Below are positions 46,301 through 54,370 of a DNA stretch of 64,000 bases, in pieces; the stretch's first letter is position 1; every line of letters starts with the position of its first letter. Both the position numbers and the translations under genes were made by a program. A model generated the notes under the pieces. It ran no database searches, was not told where the DNA came from, and saw only the letters and a list, made by a program, of their open reading frames with translations. This DNA is from Niastella vici. GTDB lineage: Bacteria; Bacteroidota; Bacteroidia; Chitinophagales; Chitinophagaceae. The stretch is from NCBI RefSeq assembly GCF_002077945.1, contig NZ_LVYD01000061.1:50663-114662 (forward strand), written 5' to 3'.

Positions 46301-47467
46301 ATAGATTAAACCGCCGCCATTTGTGCCAATCCACAAATTCCCCCACTTATCTTCCACAAAACGGTTCACATCATCGTACTGAATACTCTTTGCATTTGCC
46401 TCCTGGTGGTGATACCTCGGAAACGTGACAATGTTGCTGTTAAAATAATTAACGCCCTGTTTATAGGTGCCCAGCCAAATGATGCCGTCATCATCTTTAT
46501 ACGATGCATTAATGCTGTTTTGGCTGATGCTGTTGGGATCTTTGGGATTGTTTAACAAATAACTGGTGCTGAAATTGTTCTTCTTATCGATCAAAGTGAC
46601 TCCACCATGATCGGTAGACACCCAAATTAAACCATTGTTATCCTGAACTATCTGGCTTACCAGGTTAGAACTCAATCGCGTGGGTAACGAATTTTCATTA
46701 AACTGTTTTATCGAATTATCATGCGGATCGTAATAAACAACGCCGTATCTAAAGCTGTAGAGCCAGAGATCTCCTTCATTATCTACAAAAAGAGAATGAA
46801 CATCATTTTCTTTATGCAATTTTTGAAAAGCATCCGTCGAGAAAATAACCTTTTTGGAAGCAATGTCATATTGCTGCAATAAACCATTTTGATACACCAG
46901 CCATAATTTGCCGTCTGCAGTTTCTTTAACGGAAGTTATTTTTTCCCCCTCATTGGGCTTAAAACCCGGCCGTCTGAAAGGTTCCGCTTTTCTTTCTGTA
47001 GCCGAGTACTGGTATAGATCAAGCACGTCGTATAAAAACCAATATCGCCCGTTGTTTCCTTTTACTATAGTTTTAACATCACCCGCAGGTAACCCAAGCG
47101 TTTGTAAGTATTTGTTTAAATCAGCATCGAATTTCTCCGTTTTGGGATCGTAAATACAGCCGCCGCCTCTATTAAACACCCACATTTTTCCATCGGGCAG
47201 TTCAGCAAGCGAGAGTACAAAATTGTCGTACAGCGAAGTACTGTCACCAGGTATTTTACTGTATATTTTAAAGGAATATCCATCATAGCGGTCGAGGCCC
47301 CACTGAGTACCGAACCATAAAAATCCATCCTTATCTTTCAGAATAGCATTTACCTGGTTATGGGAAAGTCCGGTATGAATATCGAGTTTGGAAAAATTAT
47401 AGTGCTCACTTTGGGCAAAAACAGCAAGCGACAGCAGCAGTAATACAATCGATGTAAAAAAACGCAT
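43355..47467 (-). CDS. Hybrid two-component system regulator of the PUL (complete)
   Basis: This 1370-residue protein joins sensor, kinase, receiver and DNA-binding domain in one chain. After a signal peptide (FFTSIVLLLLSLAVFAQ) come repeated propeller motifs (NGLIWVSTDHGGVTL, WGNLWIGTNGGGLIYFD, AGVLWIGTYFGGLNSFDG) forming two seven-bladed periplasmic propellers, a Y_Y_Y domain (about 735-800), a membrane helix (about 805-825), HisKA with NVSHEFRTPLS (His near 863), HATPase with FNLLSNAFKYT and DTGIGIP, a receiver with VVVEDNED and VVSDIMMP (Asp near 1165), and a C-terminal AraC-type HTH (YEVGFNSPKVFTKFFKEEF). Such proteins bind an oligosaccharide and switch on their own PUL. It lies directly upstream of the PUL, and the direct-repeat operator fits its AraC domain. 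Confidence 0.96.
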   Translation of the reverse strand: MRFFTSIVLLLLSLAVFAQSEHYNFSKLDIHTGLSHNQVNAILKDKDGFLWFGTQWGLDRYDGYSFKIYSKIPGDSTSLYDNFVLSLAELPDGKMWVFNRGGGCIYDPKTEKFDADLNKYLQTLGLPAGDVKTIVKGNNGRYWFLYDVLDLYQYSATERKAEPFRRPGFKPNEGEKITSVKETADGKLWLVYQNGLLQQYDIASKKVIFSTDAFQKLHKENDVHSLFVDNEGDLWLYSFRYGVVYYDPHDNSIKQFNENSLPTRLSSNLVSQIVQDNNGLIWVSTDHGGVTLIDKKNNFSTSYLLNNPKDPNSISQNSINASYKDDDGIIWLGTYKQGVNYFNSNIVTFPRYHHQEANAKSIQYDDVNRFVEDKWGNLWIGTNGGGLIYFDRRNNTFKQYQHDPGNKNSLSNNVIVSLCIDHAGVLWIGTYFGGLNSFDGKTFTRYRHNDNDSSSLSNDNVWELYEDRDQQLWIGTLGSGLDKLDRKTNRFEHFTFNDAGRSPFPLTYISALLQDRKGNLWIGTASGIVVLEKNKTAPVFYYHTNDKKSLSNNNIFCFLEDSKGRMWVATREGIDLFNEQTKNFQVFTTSDGLPHNIILDILEDDHGTFWLSTPNGLYNAIPRQKESGPAFSIIAYDEMNNLQNREFNESAALKTKAGELIFGGPSGFNIINPGDIRKPVYHRKIVFTGLQILNNDVAPGELMNGRVLLQQSVTQSQTIDLKYKENVFSIEFASLGFAYGPREKYAYMMEGFNSDWLYTDGDHRRVTYTNLDPGHYNFKVKVLNGDGTWSDVKNLQINIHPPFWRTPLAYIIYTLVTAVLLLLARRFFLERIHMRYEVKQQRREAERAHALEQLKTKFFTNVSHEFRTPLSLIIAPLDRIIKNTADEEQKKQLNLVQRNAKRLLNLVNQLLDFRKMEVQEVKLHPAIGDIVRFSEDVSHSFMDIAEKKGIQFAFSSNVSSLEIYFDKDKIEKILFNLLSNAFKYTQDNGQVSINLEYNAPVNNEVDGTLAIAVKDTGIGIPADMQEKIFERFFQTDVPQSMANQGTGIGLAITKEFVKLHNGVITVKSEPEKGTCFTVLLPAKKIYEPVVRTAATSIPVQDMEEVLAEESKKTDKKKTIVVVEDNEDLRFYLKDNLKAQYHVEEATNGKEGWEKIKQLNPDLVVSDIMMPLMDGVELARKIKTETLTAHIPVILLTAMGSEEKQLEGFKVGVNDYITKPFTFEILASRIRNLLAQQKLLQKRFQKQIEVNPSEVTVTSVDEKFLQQALEIVEKQLDNPDFSVEDLSRDMCMNRVTLYRKVQSLTGKSPLEFIRSIRLKRAVQLLEKSGKSVSEIAYEVGFNSPKVFTKFFKEEFNVTPSQYVASKKDKPV

Positions 47468-47472
47468 CCCTA

Positions 47473-47480
47473 CAAATTTA
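47473..47480 (-). promoter_or_regulatory. Putative -7 box of the hybrid regulator gene
   Basis: The minus strand reads TAAATTTG, an exact TAnnTTTG match, ending 5 bp before the ATG at 47467. Transcription from it would start almost at the start codon, giving a leaderless mRNA. No -33 TTG at normal spacing was seen. Confidence 0.3.
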
Positions 47481-47761
47481 TTAAGAAAGACCCCGTGTTG
47501 TTCAGCACAAGAATCCCCTGATAGTACACAAAATCGCGATTTACCCAGTAATAGCGACGATTTTTTTTTCGAATATAAGGAATTTTATATCGATGCATTA
47601 CCGGCTTCCACCGGAAGCTGTTGCTAAAACGTGAAACTGACTATATTGCAATCGATTACATTAAGTAAGGTAAAGCTACTTGAGGTCTGATGCAGCATCC
47701 CGCGAATTGAATTCCTGGCCGGTTGCAACGTAAGGAATAACCGGCAACGAGATCCAGAAGA

Positions 47762-48409
47762 TCAAATGTTATAAAATACGCCGCACAGGGCAAGCATTAT
47801 CAACAGGGTAATTACACCTCCTGTAAGGCTGATGCCAATAGTTTCCCGATTATACTTCCGTAATAATTTCTCTGCGGTGGCTGCATCCGGCATCTTCTGA
47901 AGATATTCCATTCTTTTTACATAATGCACGCAGGCAATATGTGCAAACAGGCATACAAGCGAAAGCGTATAATAGGGAATGAAAAATAATTTTTCGGGAT
48001 ACCGGTTGGCCACCCCGGCCGCAAAATAAAAATCTGTATTAACCTTCCACATGTAGCGGCCCAGCATCACAGCCCGCACATGGTAGATCATGAAAAAAGA
48101 CAGGTATAACCCGCTCAAAACCTGGATAATAACATAAACAGGCTGCCTTAAAAATCCTTTCTTAATAACCAGTACCGGACCGCTTATAACCTGAAACAGG
48201 ACACTTGATAATAAAAGGATCTCTATTGGCCAAAACCTGTAAATAGGACGGAACAGGTTCATTACAGCTATGTGCAGCGAAGGGCCTCCCAAAGCAAAAA
48301 GGTGATTAAGTACATGAAACAATAAGAAAGTTGCGATGATAATGCCTGAGCGGCGGTGCCATTTTTTTAAGGTCGTATTCATATTATAATGCCGGAGCAA
48401 CCGGTTCAA
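47762..48409 (-). CDS. Five-helix membrane protein, possibly SdhC/FrdC-like cytochrome b
   Basis: The protein has about five hydrophobic helices. Histidines occur in helices or at their edges: WHRRSGIIIATFLLFHVLNHL, FFMIYHVRAVMLGRYMW and LFAHIACVHYVKR. This pattern resembles membrane anchors of succinate dehydrogenase/fumarate reductase, where histidines bind haem b. No flavoprotein or iron-sulfur subunit gene is nearby, so the assignment is tentative. The ATG at 48382 (MNTTLKKWHRR) is the likely start, giving 206 residues. Inverted repeats follow the gene (47718-47745) without a T-tract. Confidence 0.5.
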   Translation of the reverse strand: MNRLLRHYNMNTTLKKWHRRSGIIIATFLLFHVLNHLFALGGPSLHIAVMNLFRPIYRFWPIEILLLSSVLFQVISGPVLVIKKGFLRQPVYVIIQVLSGLYLSFFMIYHVRAVMLGRYMWKVNTDFYFAAGVANRYPEKLFFIPYYTLSLVCLFAHIACVHYVKRMEYLQKMPDAATAEKLLRKYNRETIGISLTGGVITLLIMLALCGVFYNI

Positions 48410-48545
48410 TTGCTAATTATGCCGGTTTCTTATATAATAAAGTGCCAATTTTTATCACATATGATTACCAAAGCAATATACGAATACCAGGAATATTATT
48501 GTTCGGTTTTGGTAAGCGGGTGTGCGGTTTTGATACAAAGGAAAA

Positions 48546-48580
48546 GGCCGGTTTGACATATAAAAATATGACAGCCGGCC
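48546..48580 (-). terminator. Rho-independent terminator after the SMP-30 lactonase gene
   Basis: GGCCGG (48546-48551) / CCGGCC (48575-48580) outer stem with an inner TCATAT/ATATG-type stem. On the minus strand TTTTCCTTT follows. It lies 30 nt after the stop at 48611. Confidence 0.7.
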
Positions 48581-48610
48581 ATCCTCTGAACCCTTACTGC
48601 TTATTGTTAA

Positions 48611-49708
48611 CTAATTGAATTTTTCCACGCCTTTTACATTCATCTTTAACGCAGTTAACTTGTCAACCGGTCCGGTGATAAATAAGGTCTTATTATTGTT
48701 TCCCCCAAAAACATTGTTCGTTGCGCCGCCACCTGTAGGCACATTGAATATCCTGGTGCCATTGGGAGCAAAAGCGGTTACCCCATATGAGTTGCTTATA
48801 TAAATATTACCCCGTTCATCCATCGACATTCCGTCGCCACCCATATCTATAAACTTCTTCATGTTGGCAAGGGTTCCGTTAGGTTTAATATCAAAAACCC
48901 AGGTACCGGCAGTATTGATATCGGGCGCCCATTTGTTCACGTACAGCTTTTTTCCATCAGGCGTTCCTACAACACCGTTTGGCCAACCGTCAGCGTCCCA
49001 GCCCATTGCCTCGGTTGTTACCCTTACCAGGTTGTGGCTGCCGCGAGCCAGGTAATATACATAACCGCCTTTGCCACTTGCAGCCTGTTCAGAATGAGTA
49101 GGCGGCCATGCCTGCTGGCGGGGGTCACCGGCATCCCAATAACTTCTTGGAAATATCGGGTCAGTAATATACATACCCCCATTTTGAGGATTGATCCATA
49201 CATCATTGGGACCATTCAGTAATTTGCCATTGTAATTATTTACCAGCACGGTATGGCTTCCATTTGGAGCGATCTTCCATAATTCACCATGCATATCGGC
49301 ACAGGTAATGAGATTTCCATCTCGGTCAAATTCCATTCCGTTCGAGCGGCCGGTACCCGTTAAAAATGGGGTGATCATGCCGGTGTTTGATGACCACTTA
49401 TAGATCTTGTCATTGGGCTGATCAGTAAAAAAAATATTGCCATGTTTATCAACAGCAGGGCCTTCCGTGAAACTAAAACCTTCACCTAATTGCGTTAAGT
49501 GCGAATTGGGCGCCACCAAACAGGTTGCATCAAAGATACTGGAGTCAGCAGGTACACATCCGCATTTAGCAGCATACGATTCAGTATGGGCAGCGTTAAT
49601 ATCCAGTGTACTATCTCCTGCCTTGTTTTTTGAACATGAAGAAAATGCGAAGCAGCATAGTGCTCCGCCGAAAAGTAGCAGCGTTTTTTTCATAGCAAAC
49701 AATTTCAT
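48611..49708 (-). CDS. SMP-30/gluconolactonase-family lipoprotein
   Basis: The six-bladed propeller family hydrolyses sugar lactones using a bound metal ion. Motifs: EGFSFTEGPAVDKHGNIFFTDQ (metal Glu), GRSNGMEFDRDGNLITCADM, LLNGPNDVWINPQNGGMYITDP (metal Asn/Asp) and DGMSMDERGNIYISN. A lipoprotein signal (GGALCCFAFSSCSKN) places it in the cell envelope. The ATG at 49693 (MKKTLLLF) is the natural start. It stands alone between a membrane protein and a short exported protein, with its own terminator. A link to the PUL (for example hydrolysing an aldonolactone made from a released sugar) is possible but not supported by shared regulation. Confidence 0.87.
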   Translation of the reverse strand: MKLFAMKKTLLLFGGALCCFAFSSCSKNKAGDSTLDINAAHTESYAAKCGCVPADSSIFDATCLVAPNSHLTQLGEGFSFTEGPAVDKHGNIFFTDQPNDKIYKWSSNTGMITPFLTGTGRSNGMEFDRDGNLITCADMHGELWKIAPNGSHTVLVNNYNGKLLNGPNDVWINPQNGGMYITDPIFPRSYWDAGDPRQQAWPPTHSEQAASGKGGYVYYLARGSHNLVRVTTEAMGWDADGWPNGVVGTPDGKKLYVNKWAPDINTAGTWVFDIKPNGTLANMKKFIDMGGDGMSMDERGNIYISNSYGVTAFAPNGTRIFNVPTGGGATNNVFGGNNNKTLFITGPVDKLTALKMNVKGVEKFN

Positions 49709-50091
49709 ACAATGTAGTATAGGCTGCTATAAAAAACTTCCAATAAAAAACTATGAAGAATGTTACACAAGCCTTATGCGGCCATATCAGGGCTTCTCTC
49801 CCCCACTTTGCTAACAAGATGTTTATGCCAGCCTGGGGTAATATGTAAATTTTAAAGTTTTGTTTTCTTAATATCACCCGGCCACGTGGGACCAGAGACG
49901 CGCGATTTTTACTGCATTTTAACATTAAAACTACCGGGCGCTATTTGCACGTTAGTACGAAGAAATTACTTTTGAGAGTTCTTTGATGATATGTGGAAAA
50001 GGCGAATACTATTACTATGATCAGGCAAAGGCGATTGACGGCATATACTTAAGTGCAAACGGCAATTATTCCGCACAACAAAAAATAAACT
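49709..50091. other. Intergenic region, 383 bp
   Basis: Divergent intergenic region between the lactonase gene (minus) and a small exported protein (plus); promoters for both must lie here. I see no TAnnTTTG box with good spacing, no strong hairpin and no convincing small gene. Confidence 0.4.
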
Positions 50092-50577
50092 ATGACGAAG
50101 AAATTTTTACTCACATTGTTCTTTATGGTATTCTTTGCTCTATCTTCATTTAATTTGCTTCATGCGCAAAAAGACACTTCAATTCAGGTAAAGCAATTTT
50201 CTTTAGAGACAGGGAATTTATTTGCGCTGAAACAAAAGATTGTAAACGACCCATCCCTTAGCTGGCTTGCTACTTTCTTTGATAATATAGACCAACTAAA
50301 AAACTCAAAATACACAGTTACCGGACATGAAAATTTTCCACCAAAGTATCGCAGGCAGTTGTCAAAACAAGTAGACAAAGCAGCTGCGATTATTATTCAA
50401 TTGTTTGATAAACCGGAAAAGGAATATTCCCTAATACCCAAACTGGAAAAGATCACAGAACAAATAGAAGACATAGTATCGACGGTAGAGGATAAGTATA
50501 ATATGAACCTTAGCGGACAAAAACTTACCATTAAATTCCCAGACATCAAATTGGGCACAGCAAAGCAAACTCAATAA
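50092..50577 (+). CDS. Small exported protein, unknown function
   Basis: The 161-residue protein has a signal peptide (FLLTLFFMVFFALSSFNLLHAQ) and a mainly helical, charged mature part (YRRQLSKQVDKAAAIIIQLF, LIPKLEKITEQIEDIVSTVE) with possible coiled coil. I recognise no family. It is the first plus-strand gene of the window and stands alone, divergent from the lactonase gene. An imperfect hairpin (50637-50665) lies downstream. Confidence 0.6.
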   Translation: MTKKFLLTLFFMVFFALSSFNLLHAQKDTSIQVKQFSLETGNLFALKQKIVNDPSLSWLATFFDNIDQLKNSKYTVTGHENFPPKYRRQLSKQVDKAAAIIIQLFDKPEKEYSLIPKLEKITEQIEDIVSTVEDKYNMNLSGQKLTIKFPDIKLGTAKQTQ

Positions 50578-50636
50578 AACTGCCGCTTATGTTGCCCTGG
50601 CGAAAATTGCAATACCGATTATTTAAATCAAATAAA

Positions 50637-50665
50637 ACTATCGCTACCATTTTGCCAGTGATAGT
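50637..50665 (+). terminator. Weak hairpin after the small exported protein gene
   Basis: ACTATC (50637-50642) pairs with GATAGT (50660-50665), extended by an inner CT/AG. The downstream sequence is AT-rich but has no T-run, so terminator function is doubtful. Confidence 0.25.
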
Positions 50666-50832
50666 AATTATATATTATATCTATCTACTCAAATCTGGAA
50701 TTCTATTTGAAATCAGATAAGTAAGGCGTGCGCACGTTCCAGTTTTCATCTTTCGTCAGGGCCCAACTTTACATATACTCTTCAAAGCGTTGAGGATGAA
50801 TTATTTCTGTTTACAGGAAAAGGTGGGCGGAG

Positions 50833-51108
50833 TCATTGATTTAAAAATGAAATAATCTTGTCTCTTTCCTTATCGGTAAGCTGTGCCCTTGTTTGCATAT
50901 GCATGCCAATCGTTATCCATTGCTCGTGGGAAAATGAATTCGCAAATGGAGTATTATGACATCTCTGGCAATTTTCAGCCCAAAGCTGTGCCCCTGTTTT
51001 TTCAGCAACTTTCCGGCTTTCCACGCAGCTATTTATAAGAACAACCAGCAATATGCTCAACCCCGCTACCATGACCAATGTGTTTTTTTTAATTTTATAC
51101 ATTTTCAT
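50833..51108 (-). CDS. Small monohaem c-type cytochrome (lipoprotein)
   Basis: The 91-residue protein has a hydrophobic N-terminus ending in VVLINSCVES, a probable lipobox, then a single haem motif ENCQRCHNTPF and a downstream GMHMQTR that can supply the sixth, methionine ligand. It ends with IISFLNQ, the usual C-terminal helix of class I cytochromes. It is the last gene of a three-gene operon, 11 bp after the porin gene. Confidence 0.85.
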   Translation of the reverse strand: MKMYKIKKNTLVMVAGLSILLVVLINSCVESRKVAEKTGAQLWAENCQRCHNTPFANSFSHEQWITIGMHMQTRAQLTDKERDKIISFLNQ

Positions 51109-51119
51109 ATGCTGATTTA

Positions 51120-52343
51120 TTAAAGTTGAATGGAAAATTGTAAATACAGATTGTTCGTATCTGTTGTACCAGGAATGCCTCCGGCCGAAACATTAGCCGT
51201 ACTTGTAGAGTGTGTCCAGGCGTAGGTAAACTTAAGTACAGACCTCCATGATAACCAGTAATCCAGTCCGATATCTTCTTCATTGTATTTTTGTCCCCAG
51301 TTAGAATTTTCGGGAGTCTTAAAATTAACATATCGGAATGCCAGCTCAAGATTCTTTACCAGGTTACTTTCCGCAGATACAGGTCTGATAGATATTTGTG
51401 CAAAAGCCGAAGAACTTTTGTTGTCGAAGGTGTAAAGCGTTGAATCGGTAGGTTTGATATATTGCTGGTTATCGGTGGTGCTTCTGTTATATTGTCCTTT
51501 CACGTTTATAAGAATAGGCGTGAAAGTTTTAACATAGTTTAGGTCGACCCCATACATTGTGCTGTTTGCTTTACTAAATCGGGAGTCGGCATCACCTGTA
51601 CCACCATAAAGCCCGGAAATACCTATTTCAAGAGATGAGTTGGAAAAAGGCAGCAATCCAAGACGACCGCACACTGTTTTTTTGGTATTGTTATCTGTAA
51701 CGCCTGCTGTTTGAAGCTCTCCATCGGGCAAAAGTTGCAGTCCATTCGTAAGGCTTACTGCATAGCTCCATTTCATATTGCCCAGAGGAAGCCCACCGCT
51801 TACTTCTATACCGAAATCGGTTCCTGGCAGATCAATTCCTTCGGGGTCAGGGGCCAATTTATTGATCCAGCCTGCTGCCAATCGCCTGTTATAAATACCG
51901 AAGGGCAATACAAAATAACCACCTCTAATGATTAGTCCGGGAGCGGCATAATAACTTAAATCAGCCCAGTTCACTTCCAGGTTGCCGCCGGTATAGGATG
52001 GCTCAAATTCAAGAAGCCATTTTGTGCCATGCCGCCAAAGCAGCATGGGGCTGAATTCGTACCGGTCAGCATCAGGAAAACTGTTTGTTTTAATAATTTG
52101 ATGTGGCCCTGACGGCGGTTTGTATTTTGATGTTGAAGAAACATAGCCAAATGTGGCCAGCCCCACAACCATAAAATGGCTTTCGGCGGGTTTGATATCT
52201 GCAACCTGCTTTTCCAGCGCAGCTACGCGTTCAATAAGAGCTGAATCTGCTGCTGTAACAAGTTGTGCGTTTACTATGCTTGTCGTTACAGAAGAAACAA
52301 GTGTAAAGATCATCAATCGCGTTATGGTTTTTACCGGGGTCAT
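51120..52343 (-). CDS. Outer-membrane porin-like beta-barrel protein
   Basis: The 407-residue protein has a signal peptide (to about residue 26, TSIVNAQ), a short coiled coil (ALIERVAALEKQVADIK) and then alternating amphipathic strands with many aromatics, ending in NNLYLQFSIQL. This fits porins of the OprO/OprP type or the related Bacteroidota outer-membrane beta-barrel proteins. The solute cannot be told. It lies between two c-type cytochrome genes, 41 bp after one and 11 bp before the other, so the three are probably one transcript and may work together in the envelope. Confidence 0.75.
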   Translation of the reverse strand: MTPVKTITRLMIFTLVSSVTTSIVNAQLVTAADSALIERVAALEKQVADIKPAESHFMVVGLATFGYVSSTSKYKPPSGPHQIIKTNSFPDADRYEFSPMLLWRHGTKWLLEFEPSYTGGNLEVNWADLSYYAAPGLIIRGGYFVLPFGIYNRRLAAGWINKLAPDPEGIDLPGTDFGIEVSGGLPLGNMKWSYAVSLTNGLQLLPDGELQTAGVTDNNTKKTVCGRLGLLPFSNSSLEIGISGLYGGTGDADSRFSKANSTMYGVDLNYVKTFTPILINVKGQYNRSTTDNQQYIKPTDSTLYTFDNKSSSAFAQISIRPVSAESNLVKNLELAFRYVNFKTPENSNWGQKYNEEDIGLDYWLSWRSVLKFTYAWTHSTSTANVSAGGIPGTTDTNNLYLQFSIQL

Positions 52344-52384
52344 AAAAATTCATTTAAATTATAAATTTCATTTAGCGGTTAGTG

Positions 52385-52828
52385 CTATTTTTTCTTAGCC
52401 ATTTTTGCAAGCGATCGGATATAAGTGACAAGCTCCCATCGCTGTTCGTCGGTAAATACCTTTTTATAGGAGGGCATTGGAGTGCGGCCCTCAGTGATTT
52501 TCCAGAAAAGGGAGCCGTCTGTTTCGTTTTGCACAGTACCAGAAGTGTGATCGGCTGGCCTGGGATTTAAGCCGGAAGCCGCAGGGCCATCACCACGACC
52601 TTTATCGCCATGACAGGGGCCACAATTTGCAGTATACAAAGCTTTGCCAGCCGCCAATACGCTTCTGTTGGCCACCAGTGGATTCTTCAAATTATCGGCG
52701 TCTTTAGGGGCTATCCATCTGGCCGTTTGAGCAGCAGATCGGGAGAACATTGCATTAAATGCAAGGAAAACGAGTAAAAACAAACTAATGACGGAAAGAA
52801 TATTTGCAAGGAAATGCCTTTTAATCAT
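52385..52828 (-). CDS. Monohaem cytochrome c
   Basis: The 147-residue protein has an N-terminal membrane helix (LANILSVISLFLLVFLAFNAMF), a class I cytochrome c domain with haem motif YTANCGPCHGDKGRGDGP (about residues 68-85), methionine ligand in GRTPMPSYKKVF, and the final helix QRWELVTYIRSLAK. The helix may remain as a membrane anchor. The sequence style matches cytochromes that serve as electron carriers or fused oxidase subunits in Bacteroidota. It is the first gene of the cytochrome-porin-cytochrome operon. Confidence 0.88.
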   Translation of the reverse strand: MIKRHFLANILSVISLFLLVFLAFNAMFSRSAAQTARWIAPKDADNLKNPLVANRSVLAAGKALYTANCGPCHGDKGRGDGPAASGLNPRPADHTSGTVQNETDGSLFWKITEGRTPMPSYKKVFTDEQRWELVTYIRSLAKMAKKK

Positions 52829-53360
52829 ACTATTATAGATTTTTATTCAAAATCGGATGATTATAATACCAACGTCTCTCCTCCTCCGGGAAAGACAAAT
52901 AGCCAGTCATTCCTTTGATAATGATCTTGGGATAATATAGGGTTTTAAAACAGGTTGGCGAGGTGCGGGTTTCTTTAGGTGATACCTGATTGGAATTAAT
53001 TTATTACTGCTAATAGAGCCTGAACATTGCTACATGTAAATTAAGCCTTGATCAGTAAAAAATTCTGTAACGTATATTTAATATAAAAGTAGGAATAAAA
53101 ATGAACCAGAAATGTTGATTGTTATCAATAAAAGCAGTCATAACTCGGAATGATCCGGTTTATTAGGGTATGACCAGTGGATTGTATTTGAAATTCCTAT
53201 AAAAAAGTATGAAGGAAGAAACACATTTCGGCTATTGCAAAATGATTTCCCACGCTACCTCTGGGACCTGCCTGAGTACCTTTGATCATCGCCACTATAG
53301 CCCCTTTTTGGCCTATAGCCGACGATCCTTCAAACCGATAGACGGAACGGAAAGATTTTC
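52829..53360. other. Intergenic region, 532 bp, with one long imperfect inverted repeat
   Basis: No coding frame is credible here. An imperfect inverted repeat spans 53284-53327 (GATCATCG ... CGACGATC arms and CTATAGCC/GGCCTATAG inner arms). It lies 34-77 nt after the stop of the winged-helix regulator and lacks a T-run. The part near 52829 must hold the promoter of the cytochrome operon, but I see no clear box. Confidence 0.4.
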
Positions 53361-54266
53361 TTAAGAGCTGATTTCCAGCTTATATCCTTTGCCGCGTATA
53401 ACAGCAATTTTGATAGTTGGATCAGGTTCCAGTTTTTTTCTAAGTTTTGAAATGAACATATCCAGACTGCGGCCTACTATAACACCTTCATCTTCCCATA
53501 TCTCTTTTTGTAGCCGGCTTCGCTCTATAGCCACGTTAGGCGACAACGCGAAAATGCGTAGTACACGGGTTTCAGTTCTGGTCAGGTCGATAGTCTGTCC
53601 ATTTATCATGAGCTTACGGGCCTCCGCGTTGAACGACATTGAACCCATAGTGAACATTTCATTATGCTTGCTTTCATCATTATGCTGATTGTCAGGTAAG
53701 GCCTTCTTCGGTTTAGCATATCTAAAAAACATAAATCCAACAAATGCTAAAAATGAAAGGCCGCCCAGTAAATATCCATTCTTTGCTGTAATGATACCCG
53801 TTGGTTTAAATTTAATGTTGATCATATAACATCCTACGGGTTGCCTTCTTCCTTTACAGGCTATAATATCATCTTTCTTATTTTTTGATATAGCATATCC
53901 ATAGGCTACACTGGCATTGGCACAGTTCAGTACATTAACAACGTAATCACTGGCGAGCGGGTCTTTGGCTAACAAGCGCTGGGTAGTATTCACCAGGGAT
54001 TCTGGTTGAAAAGTAAACGCATTCTCAAAACTGATCTGGTATTCATTTTCAGCGATCTTTTTTACCGGCAGTATCCGTGATGTACTATCGCCCGACTGCA
54101 GGAGTATTTCATGTCCGATCCGGCGGAGTAAAACCTCCCTCCGGGAAATATCAAAATCGTCACTACCCATACTGAAAGCCACGCAGATTACGGAGATAAA
54201 TGAGACCAGTATCAATGCGAACAGGTATTTCCGTCGTCCGGGGTGCAGATTTTGCCTAAGATGCAT
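53361..54266 (-). CDS. Membrane-anchored winged-helix transcription regulator with periplasmic sensor
   Basis: The 301-residue protein has two membrane helices (about 14-32, YLFALILVSFISVICVAFS, and about 170-188, GYLLGGLSFLAFVGFMFF) that enclose a periplasmic domain of some 135 residues with three cysteines (LNCANAS, IACKGRRQPVGCY). The cytoplasmic C-terminus is an OmpR/PhoB-type winged helix (LTRTETRVLRIFALSPNV, GRSLDMFISKLRKKLEPDP, IRGKGYKLEI). No receiver or kinase is present, so it is a one-component membrane regulator, with the order reversed from ToxR/CadC, where the winged helix is N-terminal. It lies upstream of the cytochrome-porin operon on the same strand; control of that operon is only a guess. 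Confidence 0.82.
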   Translation of the reverse strand: MHLRQNLHPGRRKYLFALILVSFISVICVAFSMGSDDFDISRREVLLRRIGHEILLQSGDSTSRILPVKKIAENEYQISFENAFTFQPESLVNTTQRLLAKDPLASDYVVNVLNCANASVAYGYAISKNKKDDIIACKGRRQPVGCYMINIKFKPTGIITAKNGYLLGGLSFLAFVGFMFFRYAKPKKALPDNQHNDESKHNEMFTMGSMSFNAEARKLMINGQTIDLTRTETRVLRIFALSPNVAIERSRLQKEIWEDEGVIVGRSLDMFISKLRKKLEPDPTIKIAVIRGKGYKLEISS

Positions 54267-54370
54267 AGTGTCAAGCTTTTATTTACAAAGTTTACATTCT
54301 TATTTACAATCAGAATTTCCGCAAGGAAAGATATCAAACTAATATCGCCGGATCAATGATGATATGATAA

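Noticed and set aside
47604..47745. Inverted repeats after the five-helix membrane protein gene as a terminator
   Set aside because: The hairpins (47604-47618 and 47718-47745) lack a following T-run on the minus strand, so function is unsupported.
48611..49708. SMP-30 lactonase as a member of the PUL
   Set aside because: It lies beyond the regulator gene, has its own terminator and no copy of the PUL operator; kept as a separate gene.
49986..50153. 55-codon plus-strand frame upstream of the small exported protein
   Set aside because: It overlaps the start of the better-supported gene at 50092 in another frame, has odd composition (a run of four Tyr) and no recognisable features.
53284..53327. 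Terminator of the winged-helix regulator gene
   Set aside because: The inverted repeat is long but imperfect, with palindromic CTATAG cores and no T-run; listed only as a note in the intergenic entry.
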